A stretch of 64,000 nt of DNA. It comes from an uncultured Treponema sp. Lineage in GTDB: Bacteria; Spirochaetota; Spirochaetia; Treponematales; Treponemataceae. The stretch's first letter is position 1. The number at the start of each line of letters is the position of its first letter. Location of the stretch: contig CAJUBD010000008.1 in assembly GCA_910584475.1 (NCBI GenBank), positions 1 through 64,000 of the forward strand, written 5' to 3'. This document shows, one piece after another, positions 50,980-58,776 of this stretch. The translations under genes were made by a program, and so were the position numbers. Below the pieces are notes generated by a model that did not search any database, was not told the origin of the DNA, and was given only the letters and a program-made list of their open reading frames with translations.

Positions 50980-52497
50980 CTAATTGCCCAAACAACTTTG
51001 CATCAAGTTTACGAAAAGATATATATGTTGGTAGACATCGACTCCCAATTCCTTTACAGGATGATCGGCGAAACGATCCAACTCTTTCCAGTTTATGATG
51101 ACTTCGCCATTAGTCTTCGCGTAATCCTCAAGCAAAGTTTTCGTGGTCTTCGCGATTACAATCAAATTCTTCGTGCCTTCTATGCAAAACTTTTTCGCCT
51201 CGTCGTTCAAATCTCCGATGATGGTTCTTATCATGTTGCGGGCATCGCGATCGCGTTCAGCGCGAGGCAAATGGGTCTTGAGCCTGATCCCTACTTCCGC
51301 ATCCTCGGCAATTTTCGCATCGAACGCCATAAGCGATTCGCTTGAATCGATGAGCCAATGATATGCGTTCGACATCGGTATGGAAAGCGCCTGCGTGGAC
51401 CAAGTGCCGCGAACCAAAACCAAATCGCAAAATTCCCGCACATTCTTTTTTACGAAATCGAGCAAAAACGCCTTGTAGTAGTTGAGCGGCTGCACATATT
51501 CAAACGAGCCTAAATCCTTCCTTTCAAAATTCGTGCTGGTAACGGCAGTATAATTCGCCAAACGCTCCACTTGCGACGTTCCGAAAATTTGCTTTAAAAG
51601 TCCGTCAATCTTGTCGTTTTGCATCGCGGTGACAAGCGAGTCCAAAGTCTTTTGCGCGTCGCCCCGGATTTTGTCAATGTAGTCGTCGACAATCGGTTCC
51701 TCCGTAAAAGCATAGTCGGGAAAATAATTCGGATCCTTTGTCGCCACCTGAATCATCATTTCAAGCACTCTCGAATTCTTGACGGAATTTATGCGGCTTA
51801 CGATTTTATTCCACACGCTGAGAGTGACAGGCTCGGAACCCTTCGTATCCTTGAAAAATTTAACCAAATCGCTCCAGTCTTCTTTTTCGGGAAAAACATA
51901 GGCCACCGCGATGAAATCTTTCAGCTCGTCGCCAATGTAGTCGGCATTTATTTTGTCAAATTTTGGAATCGCATTGAATTCGCCTTCGCGCAAAGTCGAA
52001 TCGAATTTTTTCAAGAGAAAATAAAAGTCGTAAGTACAGAAACTTCGGAACATAACCATTTTTCTGTACAACGCTTCGATTCGGGCAATTTTTTCCGGAG
52101 AAAAAAACTGCAACATAGTCTCTATATTTTTCTGGATTTGCGCGCGGATTTTGTCCACCGACGATGTTCGCATCAATTCCTTTATCGCATCTTCCGAAAG
52201 CGCGTCTATCACGGCATGCTGCTGCTCGGTGAGAGAATAATTTACTATCATCAGCTTGAGACGGTTCGGATTGTCCTGCGCCATGAACATCGCTTTGGCA
52301 GGAAAAATCGCCTTGTAAATATCATAGAGGAATTTGGCGAGCGCGGGCTGCGCCTCTTCATTTTTGTAAAAATGAAATTTGGCTTTGGAAAGATTTTTCG
52401 CAATCGCCTTGAGTTTGCGTTTTTTTTCGGCATCGGCGTCATTCGAACCAAAAAACGAGGACAATAATTTTGCGAAAAAGCCTTGTGTCTTTGCCAT
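50980..52497 (-). CDS. DUF5312-like treponemal protein
   Basis: A 505-residue cytoplasmic helical protein; the pattern SKAKFHFYKNEEAQPALAKFLYDIYKAIFPAK and ADYIGDELKDFIAVAYVFP matches the spirochaete-specific DUF5312 family as I know it. No catalytic motif visible. Start ATG 52497 is fixed by an excellent promoter whose -10 box ends six bases before it; longer upstream codons belong to the end of rnfB. Function unknown; it is a conserved single-copy type protein. Confidence 0.75.
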   Translation of the reverse strand: MAKTQGFFAKLLSSFFGSNDADAEKKRKLKAIAKNLSKAKFHFYKNEEAQPALAKFLYDIYKAIFPAKAMFMAQDNPNRLKLMIVNYSLTEQQHAVIDALSEDAIKELMRTSSVDKIRAQIQKNIETMLQFFSPEKIARIEALYRKMVMFRSFCTYDFYFLLKKFDSTLREGEFNAIPKFDKINADYIGDELKDFIAVAYVFPEKEDWSDLVKFFKDTKGSEPVTLSVWNKIVSRINSVKNSRVLEMMIQVATKDPNYFPDYAFTEEPIVDDYIDKIRGDAQKTLDSLVTAMQNDKIDGLLKQIFGTSQVERLANYTAVTSTNFERKDLGSFEYVQPLNYYKAFLLDFVKKNVREFCDLVLVRGTWSTQALSIPMSNAYHWLIDSSESLMAFDAKIAEDAEVGIRLKTHLPRAERDRDARNMIRTIIGDLNDEAKKFCIEGTKNLIVIAKTTKTLLEDYAKTNGEVIINWKELDRFADHPVKELGVDVYQHIYLFVNLMQSCLGN

Positions 52498-52503
52498 AAC
52501 TTT

Positions 52504-52532
52504 ATTATCGGTTAAAACGGAAAAAGTGTCAA
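52504..52532 (-). promoter_or_regulatory. leaderless promoter of the DUF5312 gene inside the rnfB 3' end
   Basis: On the minus strand TTGACA (52532-52527) and GATAAT (52509-52504) with a 17-base spacer; the -10 box ends six bases before ATG 52497. The -35 box lies in the last rnfB codons. Confidence 0.75.
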
Positions 52533-53312
52533 GACATGCGTTGGGCAGCCTTCCACGCATTTTCCGCATGCGGTGCATTTTTGCGCGTCAATCAACGGAA
52601 TTCCGCCCAGCAATTTGAGCGCGTCGAATTCGCAAGCCTTTTCGCATTTGCCGCATTTTATGCATCCGTTTTTGCAGTTCTTCAAAATCGAAGGCTTGTT
52701 GTCGCTTCGGTTTTGGCAAAGCGCGACCGCGATTTTTTTCTGCGTTTCCAAAAGCGAAATCAAATGTTTCGGACACGCTTTCACGCAAGATCCGCACCCG
52801 ATGCACAATTTGTCGTCAACTATGGGAATGCCGTCCGCTCCGATTTTTATCGCGGAAAATTGGCAAGCCGCCGCGCAATCGCCGAAACCCGAGCATCCGA
52901 ACGCGCACATTTTCGTACCGTTGACAGCTTGGACTGCGGCAGCGCAAGTTTGAACGCCCTTGTATTCGCCGCGAGACTGGGCGGCAGAATGCGTGCCGCG
53001 ACAACAAAGCACGGCGGCTTTTTTTACGACGCTCGCTTCCTTGCCCATAATTTTTGCGAGAGAAGCCGCCACTGCAGGCCCTCCCGGCGCGCACAAATTC
53101 GGCTCGGCATTTCCCGCCGCCACTGCCGCCGCATAGCCGTCGCATCCTGCGAAACCGCATCCGCCGCAATTCGCGCCCGGCAAAGCCTCGCGCACTTTGA
53201 ATTCCGTCTCATTCACAGGCACGGCGAAAATCTTTTTGAAAACGCCGAGCAAAAGCCCTAGAAAAAAAGCGAGCGCAAACGCCACCGCAATCGTAATCAA
53301 AATCGTATTCAT
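52512..53312 (-). CDS. rnfB: Rnf complex subunit RnfB (iron-sulfur protein)
   Basis: A 266-residue protein with an N-terminal membrane anchor (about 3-25), the NCGGCGFAGCDGYA cluster motif near residue 50, and ferredoxin-type sites CIGCGSCVKACP, CIKCGKCEKACE and CTACGKCVEGCP. RnfB takes electrons from reduced ferredoxin and passes them to the Na+ or H+ translocating Rnf complex. ATG 53312 follows GAGGTG. It is the last gene of the rnfCDGEAB operon, an order known from clostridia; the longer cysteine-rich C-terminus is typical of that type. Confidence 0.93.
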   Translation of the reverse strand: MNTILITIAVAFALAFFLGLLLGVFKKIFAVPVNETEFKVREALPGANCGGCGFAGCDGYAAAVAAGNAEPNLCAPGGPAVAASLAKIMGKEASVVKKAAVLCCRGTHSAAQSRGEYKGVQTCAAAVQAVNGTKMCAFGCSGFGDCAAACQFSAIKIGADGIPIVDDKLCIGCGSCVKACPKHLISLLETQKKIAVALCQNRSDNKPSILKNCKNGCIKCGKCEKACEFDALKLLGGIPLIDAQKCTACGKCVEGCPTHVLTLFPF

Positions 53313-53342
53313 CAATTCACCTCGTAATCATTGTTTCGCCAC

Positions 53343-53384
53343 AACACAAACTATTCCTTATTCACTATTAATTATTAATTGATT
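53343..53384 (-). repeat. heptad tract after rnfA
   Basis: After the rnfA stop, minus-strand text runs TAATTAATAGTGAATAAGGA and similar, with stop codons in all three frames. It resembles the arms of the elements at 53971 and 54681 but stands alone. Confidence 0.45.
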
Positions 53385-53953
53385 AACCCTTTGAATCCCA
53401 TGAACGAAAGCGACAAAAGCGCGGCCGTTATGAAAAGGCTCGAATTGCCTTTGAGAAATTTCGGCACATCGGAAACTCGCATTCGCTCGCGGATTCCAGC
53501 CATTATCACCATCGAAAGCAAAAATCCGCCCGCGCTTCCCGCCGCGTAGACAATCGACTGCGCGTAATTGTAGCCTTTGGAAATGCAATTCAGCGTAACC
53601 GCGAGCACCGCGCAGTTTGTCGTGATGAGCGCAAGGTAAACGCCCATCGCGCTGTACAAAGAAGGCGCGGATTTTTTCAAATAGAATTCCACGAGCTGCA
53701 CTAGCGAAGCAATCACCAAAATGAAAATCAGCGTCTGCAAGAACTTCAAATTGAGCGGAAGCAAGACGCAATAATAAATCGGGTAAGTGACCGCCGTAGC
53801 AAGCAAAATCACGAACGACGTGGCAAGTCCCATTCCCGCCGACTTTCCAGTGTCGCTCGTCATTCCCATAAAAGGACACAAAGCCAAATATTGCACCAAA
53901 ATCACATTGTCCACGAGCATCGACTTCAAAAATATTTTCAAAAGTTCAGGCAT
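53375..53953 (-). CDS. rnfA: Rnf complex subunit RnfA (integral membrane)
   Basis: A 192-residue protein with six membrane segments. MPELLKIFLKSMLVDNVILVQYLALCPFMGMT is diagnostic of the RnfA/NqrE family, including the conserved Asn-Val and the paired cysteine that binds a cluster at the membrane interface. It forms the channel core with RnfE. GGAG six bases before ATG 53953. Between it and rnfE lies a repeat element of about 100 bp. Confidence 0.93.
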   Translation of the reverse strand: MPELLKIFLKSMLVDNVILVQYLALCPFMGMTSDTGKSAGMGLATSFVILLATAVTYPIYYCVLLPLNLKFLQTLIFILVIASLVQLVEFYLKKSAPSLYSAMGVYLALITTNCAVLAVTLNCISKGYNYAQSIVYAAGSAGGFLLSMVIMAGIRERMRVSDVPKFLKGNSSLFITAALLSLSFMGFKGLIN

Positions 53954-53970
53954 AAAAAACTCCTTTTTTT

Positions 53971-54069
53971 TAAGTAATGGGTAATAGGTAACAAGTAATA
54001 TTCAGCGTTTTGGTTTTTGCGATTTGTCGAACAAAACTCGCCTTACCTGCTACCTATTACATATTACCT
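53971..54069. repeat. rnfE-rnfA intergenic element with heptad inverted ends
   Basis: Arms TAAGTAATGGGTAATAGG and CTACCTATTACATATTACC are imperfect inverted repeats around a short interior with AAAACTCGCC. Same type as 28131-28334. Confidence 0.65.
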
Positions 54070-54071
54070 TG

Positions 54072-54665
54072 CTATTTCTTCTCCGAAGAAATAGCAAGCA
54101 CCACCGCAATCATAATTCCGAAAACGAAGAATCCGCCGGGCGCGCCCGCGAAAAATCCGATGGCGTTTTCTTCGGCGAAAACCTGAAAGCCCAGAATCTT
54201 TCCGCTGCCCAAAAGCTCGCGCACCGCAGAAATCGCCACGAGCACCCAAGTGTAGCCCAAGCCCATTCCGAGCGAATCCAAAATCGCATGTCCGACGCTG
54301 TTCTTTGACGCGAACGCTTCCACTCGCCCCATGATTATGCAGTTCACTACGATGAGCGGCAGGAACACGCCGAGCGCGTCCGAAAGGTCGGGCAAGTATG
54401 CGCCTAAAAGCAATTGCACGATTGTCGTAAACGCCGCGATTACAATTATGAATACAGGAAGCCGAATCGCGTCGGGAATGAGTTTTCTGAAAATGCTGAT
54501 GATTATTTCGCTCATCAAAAGCACGAACATCATGCTCGCGCCCATTCCGATTCCGTTGAAAACGCTCGTGGTCACGGCGAGCGAAGAGCAAAGCCCGAGT
54601 GAAAGAACCAAAAGCGGATTTTCCTTTACGATTCCGTTCGTGAAAATTTTCAATGCGTTGTTCAT
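54072..54665 (-). CDS. rnfE: Rnf complex subunit RnfE (integral membrane)
   Basis: A 197-residue protein with six membrane segments, homologous to RnfA/NqrD: KENPLLVLSLGLCSSLAVT with the cluster cysteine, and VNCIIMGRVEAFASKNSVGHAILDSLGMGLGYT. It pairs with RnfA in an inverted topology around the membrane cluster. GGGGGA precedes ATG 54665. Next gene rnfA starts about 120 bp downstream after a repeat element. Confidence 0.93.
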   Translation of the reverse strand: MNNALKIFTNGIVKENPLLVLSLGLCSSLAVTTSVFNGIGMGASMMFVLLMSEIIISIFRKLIPDAIRLPVFIIVIAAFTTIVQLLLGAYLPDLSDALGVFLPLIVVNCIIMGRVEAFASKNSVGHAILDSLGMGLGYTWVLVAISAVRELLGSGKILGFQVFAEENAIGFFAGAPGGFFVFGIMIAVVLAISSEKK

Positions 54666-54680
54666 TTATCCCCCAAAAAT

Positions 54681-54815
54681 CAAATAATAGGTAATTGGCA
54701 ATATTTATTGCGCTGGCTTTTGCGATTTGACTTGCAAAAGAAATTCTTACATATTGACAAAATTTCTTTCGCCCGCTCGCCTCACATTACCTACTATCTA
54801 TTACTCATTACCTAA
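54681..54815. repeat. rnfG-rnfE intergenic element with heptad inverted ends
   Basis: Arms CAAATAATAGGTAATTGGC and ATTACCTACTATCTATTACT are imperfect inverted repeats. The right arm contains the rnfG stop codon (54810-54808), so the element begins inside the gene end. Confidence 0.6.
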
Positions 54816-55374
54816 TATAATTCCTAACAGCTTCGGCCGCACTTGAAACGAGCGCGCCCATCGTGCGCGAAGTGATTGTCGCTCCAGTGATCGCCTCAAA
54901 GTCGCTGCCCAAAACGAGCGGCATTTTCGCGCTTACGCCAGCGAACTGTCCGTAAAAGGTCGTTCCTTTTGAATTGCGGTAATTCGCGTCGACAGCCTTT
55001 TGCCCGAAGCCAGGAGAATCCGATGTGGCTAAAATATGCACGCCCGCAATCTGCAATTCTGGAGAAAATCCCGCCACCAAAGTAGAAGTGTCGTAAGTCG
55101 GCCCTGTGATTTTCACGGCATAGCCCGCAACGCTTCCGCCCTGAATCACTTTGTAAAAAGAATCGACCGTCGCGCTTGATTGCGGCGCGGAAAAATTTTC
55201 AATCCTTTCAAAACTTTCCGCCTCAGGAAAAATTATTTTCAGCGCAGTCTGTTCCTTTTTCAAGGCATGCGCCTCAATTTCCGGAGCGGTAAAATTGTTC
55301 ACCACGGCGAGCGCGAGGCATGCCGCCGATGCATATAGCGCGAGTTTTATTCCAAGAACGAGCGCGTTTTTCAT
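54808..55374 (-). CDS. rnfG: Rnf complex subunit RnfG (covalent FMN)
   Basis: A 188-residue protein with one N-terminal membrane segment (about 7-28) and an extracytoplasmic FMN-binding domain. The flavin-attachment motif is GATITSRTM near residue 165, where the threonine carries FMN by a phosphoester bond. Leader hairpins and GGGAGG (four bases before ATG 55374) fix the start. It follows rnfD after a 190-bp gap that holds a two-hairpin leader. Confidence 0.92.
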   Translation of the reverse strand: MKNALVLGIKLALYASAACLALAVVNNFTAPEIEAHALKKEQTALKIIFPEAESFERIENFSAPQSSATVDSFYKVIQGGSVAGYAVKITGPTYDTSTLVAGFSPELQIAGVHILATSDSPGFGQKAVDANYRNSKGTTFYGQFAGVSAKMPLVLGSDFEAITGATITSRTMGALVSSAAEAVRNYIR

Positions 55375-55383
55375 TTTGCCTCC

Positions 55384-55560
55384 CATAAAAAGTCAAGAGC
55401 GATTTGGCCAGAAACTTCGTCGCCAGTACAAAATCGCGATTGGCTTTTTAACGTGCGCGTTAAGCAACTTGTTGCGACGCGCACTAGTGTATAACAAGTT
55501 TGGTGAGCTGCGACGCAACTTTCCAAACTTTAGATGATAGAAATGCCGCGTTGTTTTAGC
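55384..55560 (-). repeat. two-hairpin leader element before rnfG
   Basis: On the minus strand: GAAAAGCCGCTAAAAC/GCGGC hairpin, a GTGCGCGTCGCAAC ... GTTGCTTAACGCGCAC hairpin, GTTAAAAA, a long imperfect hairpin with AAATCGC arms, then GGGAGG before rnfG. Order of parts agrees with elements before relE, orf 34888 and rnfC. Confidence 0.6.
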
Positions 55561-55570
55561 GGCTTTTCTA

Positions 55571-56509
55571 TCATACCTCCATCGCGGACTTTTTGTAGCC
55601 GTATTTTCGCGGAGTGATTTTGTTCAAGAAAGGCGTGAGTGAATCCATGATTAAAATCGAAAACATAACGCCTTCAGGATAGCCGCCGAATTTTCTAATC
55701 AAAAATGTGATGAGTCCACAACCCGCGCCGTAGACTAGACGACCAGGCTTTGTAACCGGCGCGGTTACATAATCAGTTACCATAAAAGTCGCGCCAAAAA
55801 TGAGACCGCCCGAAAGCAACGCCATCAAGATATCGCCGCCTGAAATCCAAGTCAAAATCACAGTCGTTGCCACCATCGCAAAAGGCGCACGCCAGTCGAT
55901 TGTCTTCGTGACCAAAAGGAAAACGAACGAAATCAAAATCAGCAAAATCGAAGTTTCGCCGATACATCCGGCGCGGTTTCCCAAAAAGTATTGCAGATAA
56001 ATTTCGCGGCTCGGAATGAATTCTCCGTTTTTCAGGGAAGACAAAACCGTCGCCGTGCTCACCGCGTCAGGCAAAGGCGTTATCCATGCGCTTCCCATCG
56101 TAACGGGAAAACTCACGAACAAAAACGCGCGTCCAGTCAAAGCCGGATTCCAAACGTTGCTTCCAAGTCCGCCGAAAAGCGACTTCGCCACGATGATTCC
56201 GAACGCCGCGCCAAGCACCGTCTGCCAAACGGGAATCGTCGGCGGCAAAACAAGGGCCAGAAGAATTCCCGTGATTATCGCCGAGCCGTCACAAATAGTC
56301 TGCTTTTTCTTCGCGAGCAAATTGAAAAGGAATTCAAAAAGCACCGAGGAAGCCACGCTCGCCAAAATCGTGATCAAGGCCGGCACTCCGAAAATCACCA
56401 CGCCATAAACGCATTCTGGAATGAGAGAAATCACCACCGTGAACATCAGCCCTTGCGTTTTTCTTCCATTAGAGATATGCGGCGAAGAAGAAAGAATCAT
56501 CTTTTCCAT
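55571..56509 (-). CDS. rnfD: Rnf complex subunit RnfD (membrane, covalent FMN)
   Basis: A 312-residue membrane protein of the RnfD/NqrB family with about nine segments. SSSPHISNGRKTQGLMF is the N-terminal signature and DAVSTATVLSSL holds the flavin-attachment region. It takes part in ion translocation with RnfA/E/G. ATG 56509 is the correct start (GGAAG upstream); a longer upstream frame overlaps rnfC and is spurious. It begins 23 bp after the rnfC stop. Confidence 0.93.
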   Translation of the reverse strand: MEKMILSSSPHISNGRKTQGLMFTVVISLIPECVYGVVIFGVPALITILASVASSVLFEFLFNLLAKKKQTICDGSAIITGILLALVLPPTIPVWQTVLGAAFGIIVAKSLFGGLGSNVWNPALTGRAFLFVSFPVTMGSAWITPLPDAVSTATVLSSLKNGEFIPSREIYLQYFLGNRAGCIGETSILLILISFVFLLVTKTIDWRAPFAMVATTVILTWISGGDILMALLSGGLIFGATFMVTDYVTAPVTKPGRLVYGAGCGLITFLIRKFGGYPEGVMFSILIMDSLTPFLNKITPRKYGYKKSAMEV

Positions 56510-56532
56510 AATTACTTTTACTTCCTTAATTT

Positions 56533-57918
56533 TTATTTTGCCTGAAGCGGCTGAACTGCAGCCCTCGCCTTTTCTGCGGCAAGCCGCGCACGCTCCGCGT
56601 TTTTTCCAAGCCGAATTATCTGCACGAGACGAACCGTCGCGGGACAAACATAAGCGCACGAACCGCATTCTATGCAATCCATAAGTCCATATTTTTTCGC
56701 GTCTTTTAGAGAATCGGTTTTGACTGAACGGATTATCATCACGGGCGTGAGGCGCATAGGACAAACGTCGACACATTTTCCGCAACCAACGCAAGCAGAT
56801 GTTTCAGTCGCGTCGATTTCGTCCTTTGTCAAAAACAAGACCCCGCTCGTGCCCTTGAGAATCGGGAACGCTGCGCTTTGCATTGAAAATCCCATCATCG
56901 GTCCGCCCGACAAGATTTTCGCCACGTTTTCTTGAATCTCAATTTCGCCGCCAATCAGGTCGCTCACCAAAGTTCCGATCGGCGCAATCAAATTTTTCGG
57001 CTCTTTTACGCCCAAGCCGCTCACAGTGAACGCGCGCTCAATCAAAGGCTTTCCTTCGCGGAACGCTTCGCTGATGGCGCAGACCGTGCCCACATTGCAA
57101 ACAATGCAGCCTGAGTTGGCAGGAAGTTTTCCGGCGGGCACTTCGCGTCCAGTCGCCGCAGTGATGATGTCCTTTTCCGCGCCTTGCGGATACTTTGTTT
57201 TCACGAGAATCACTTCAATTGAGACACCTTTTTCATCGCGGACTTTTTTCGCCACGCCTTCAAGTTTGGGAACAAGGTGCGCCTTGTTGCTCTCCAAAAC
57301 TATCCGCACATTTATTGCGTTCGCCTCGCGACCATTGCACAAAGCCACGATTCTCTGCACGATCAGAAGTCCGTCCATAACCTTTTCAGGCGTTTCGTCC
57401 AAGGTCTGTTCGTCCACCGTAAGATACGGCTCGCATTCCGCCGCGTTCAGCAAAATGAAGTCAATCTTGCAATCCTTTGGCGGATTCAATTTGACATGCG
57501 TGGGAAACGAAGCGCCGCCCATTCCGCAGATGCCCGCATCCTTTACGCGCGACAAAGCCTCTTCGCCCGAGCACGAAAACGGGTCGAGCGGCGGCATGAA
57601 TTCCACACGATCTTCGTCGTCCGCCTGAATCACGATACATGGAACTTCTGCATTGGCGGTAGAAAGGTTCGAGACGATTTTTTTCACCGTGCCGCTCACG
57701 GGACTGTGAACGCTCGCGCTTACGAACGCCTCGCTTTTCGCGATGACCTGCCCGCGCGAAACCTTTTGCCCGACTTCGACAATCGGAACATTCGGCGCAC
57801 CGCCCATCGTCACAGGAACATAAAACATTTTGGAAGCCGGAAAAACCTTCGTTATTTTTTTTCCTTGGCTCAATTCCTTATGCTCGGGCGGAAAAATCCC
57901 GCCTTTGAAAGTCCGCAT
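56533..57918 (-). CDS. rnfC: Rnf complex subunit RnfC (NADH/FMN-binding, 2x[4Fe-4S])
   Basis: A 461-residue peripheral subunit. The N-terminal barrel reads FKGGIFPPEHKELS; the Complex I 51-kDa-like NADH/FMN domain contains GIGGMGGASFPTHVK-like residues (here GICGMGGASFPTHVKL) and LLNAAECEPYLTVDEQ; two ferredoxin sites CVGCGKCVDVCP and CIECGSCAYVCP lie at the C-terminus. It reduces NAD+ with electrons from ferredoxin. GGAG lies five bases before ATG 57918. It is the first gene of the rnf operon, with an unusually long structured leader of about 250 bases. Confidence 0.94.
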   Translation of the reverse strand: MRTFKGGIFPPEHKELSQGKKITKVFPASKMFYVPVTMGGAPNVPIVEVGQKVSRGQVIAKSEAFVSASVHSPVSGTVKKIVSNLSTANAEVPCIVIQADDEDRVEFMPPLDPFSCSGEEALSRVKDAGICGMGGASFPTHVKLNPPKDCKIDFILLNAAECEPYLTVDEQTLDETPEKVMDGLLIVQRIVALCNGREANAINVRIVLESNKAHLVPKLEGVAKKVRDEKGVSIEVILVKTKYPQGAEKDIITAATGREVPAGKLPANSGCIVCNVGTVCAISEAFREGKPLIERAFTVSGLGVKEPKNLIAPIGTLVSDLIGGEIEIQENVAKILSGGPMMGFSMQSAAFPILKGTSGVLFLTKDEIDATETSACVGCGKCVDVCPMRLTPVMIIRSVKTDSLKDAKKYGLMDCIECGSCAYVCPATVRLVQIIRLGKNAERARLAAEKARAAVQPLQAK

Positions 57919-57989
57919 ATTTTCTCCTAATAAAATCAATTTGTGAAATTTCAAATTCGCAAATCAATTTTCAGTCCATTTTAGTGTCA

Positions 57990-58175
57990 ATTTTTAACAT
58001 TCATTAAAAATCAAGTCCGCATGAAATGTCAATTTTCGAGGAACTTAATTTCGCCCGCGTTAGCAACTTGTTGCGGCGCGGACAAGTAAAATAACCTGAG
58101 TTTGCGACGCAAACTCAGGTTAAAAGTTTACGCGCAATTTTAGCGTAAACTTTTAACGCTCGCAATGTCTATCGA
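57990..58175 (-). repeat. structured leader of the rnf operon
   Basis: On the minus strand a hairpin AAAAGTTTACGC/GCGTAAACTTTT, a CCTGAGTTTGC/GCAAACTCAGG hairpin, then GTCCGCGCCGCAAC..GTTGCTAACGCGGGC, and AAGTTC..GAAAATTGACATTTC..GGACTT form the same sequence of hairpins as the two-hairpin elements. It lies between the predicted start site near 58172 and rnfC. Confidence 0.6.
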
Positions 58176-58177
58176 TA

Positions 58178-58216
58178 CATTATATCACACAATCGCGAAA
58201 AAGAAAAGCACTTTGC
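58178..58216 (-). repeat. 39-bp direct repeat copy 1, with rnf promoter -10 box
   Basis: Matches 58732-58770 at 38 of 39 positions (CATTA versus CATTG, then TATCACACAATCGC and on to GCACTTTGC). On the minus strand this copy reads TGATATAAT, an extended -10 box, so it is the likely rnf operon promoter. Confidence 0.8.
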
Positions 58217-58266
58217 AAAAAGTTTTGGATGAGAAATGCGAAAAACGCCATTGCTTCCTTGAAGGA

Positions 58267-58479
58267 TTACGCGAACATCAGTTTTCCGCGCGGCTGGGGA
58301 ATTTCTCGGTTTAAAGCTTTTGCTGTTTCAATCCATTCATCGATGATTTTTTCCGCATTTGAAAGCGCGTCTTGCGCGGTGTTTCCGTCCGCTATGCAGC
58401 CCGCAAGTTCAGGCACTTCAACGATAAACTTTTCGTCAGCTTCTGACCAATACAAAATCCGTTCGTACTTGTGCATCAT
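58267..58479 (-). CDS. hicB: HicB-family antitoxin
   Basis: A 70-residue protein with the HicB fold: ERILYWSEADEKFIVEVPELAGCIADGNTAQDALSNAEKII, typical of the RNase-H-like antitoxin domain, including the VPELxG motif. The C-terminal DNA-binding part found in longer HicB is absent. It should bind and neutralise HicA. GGAGG lies before ATG 58479. Its start overlaps the end of hicA by four bases (ATGA), so it is coupled. Gene order is toxin first, antitoxin second, as is usual for hicAB. Confidence 0.88.
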   Translation of the reverse strand: MMHKYERILYWSEADEKFIVEVPELAGCIADGNTAQDALSNAEKIIDEWIETAKALNREIPQPRGKLMFA

Positions 58480-58727
58480 TTCGCCTCCATTCCATATTTC
58501 AGAATCAAGTTTCGGATTTGCTTCACTTGATACGCCTTCGCATAATTGCCTTCAGGCTGAATGTTTATGATTTCACAAACGCCGGTCTTGTAATAGATAA
58601 AATGATCGCCTTTTATGCGGCATTCAAATCCAATACATTTTAACAAGTTCTGCAAATCCTTGAATTTTATCGATTTGTCCGCGCGTCCGCTCAAAACTTG
58701 CGAAAGAAGCTTTTTAATCCCTGGCAT
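58476..58727 (-). CDS. hicA: HicA-family mRNA interferase toxin
   Basis: An 83-residue protein with the dsRBD-like HicA fold: KFKDLQNLLKCIGFECRIKGDHFIYYK contains the catalytic His, then EIINIQPEGNYAKAYQVKQIRNLI. It would cleave mRNA when free of HicB. ATG 58727 lies five bases after a TACAAT box carried by the upstream 39-bp repeat and has no ribosome-binding site, so its mRNA is probably leaderless. The module sits between rnfC and the aldehyde dehydrogenase gene, flanked by direct repeats, which suggests insertion. Confidence 0.85.
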   Translation of the reverse strand: MPGIKKLLSQVLSGRADKSIKFKDLQNLLKCIGFECRIKGDHFIYYKTGVCEIINIQPEGNYAKAYQVKQIRNLILKYGMEAK

Positions 58728-58731
58728 AATC

Positions 58732-58770
58732 CATTGTATCACACAATCGCGAAAAAGAAAAGCACTTTGC
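58732..58770 (-). repeat. 39-bp direct repeat copy 2, with hicA -10 box
   Basis: Second copy of the repeat at 58178-58216. It begins six bases after the aldehyde dehydrogenase stop codon. On the minus strand it reads TGATACAAT, an extended -10 box just before hicA. Confidence 0.8.
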
Positions 58771-58776
58771 GCCAAA

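Noticed and set aside
50980..52578. Upstream-extended DUF5312 start overlapping rnfB
   Set aside because: Extra residues are antiphase rnfB codons, and a consensus promoter sits between them and ATG 52497.
55571..56794. Longer rnfD reading frame starting at 56794
   Set aside because: The extra 95 codons overlap rnfC and are cysteine/arginine-rich noise; the family N-terminus begins at ATG 56509.
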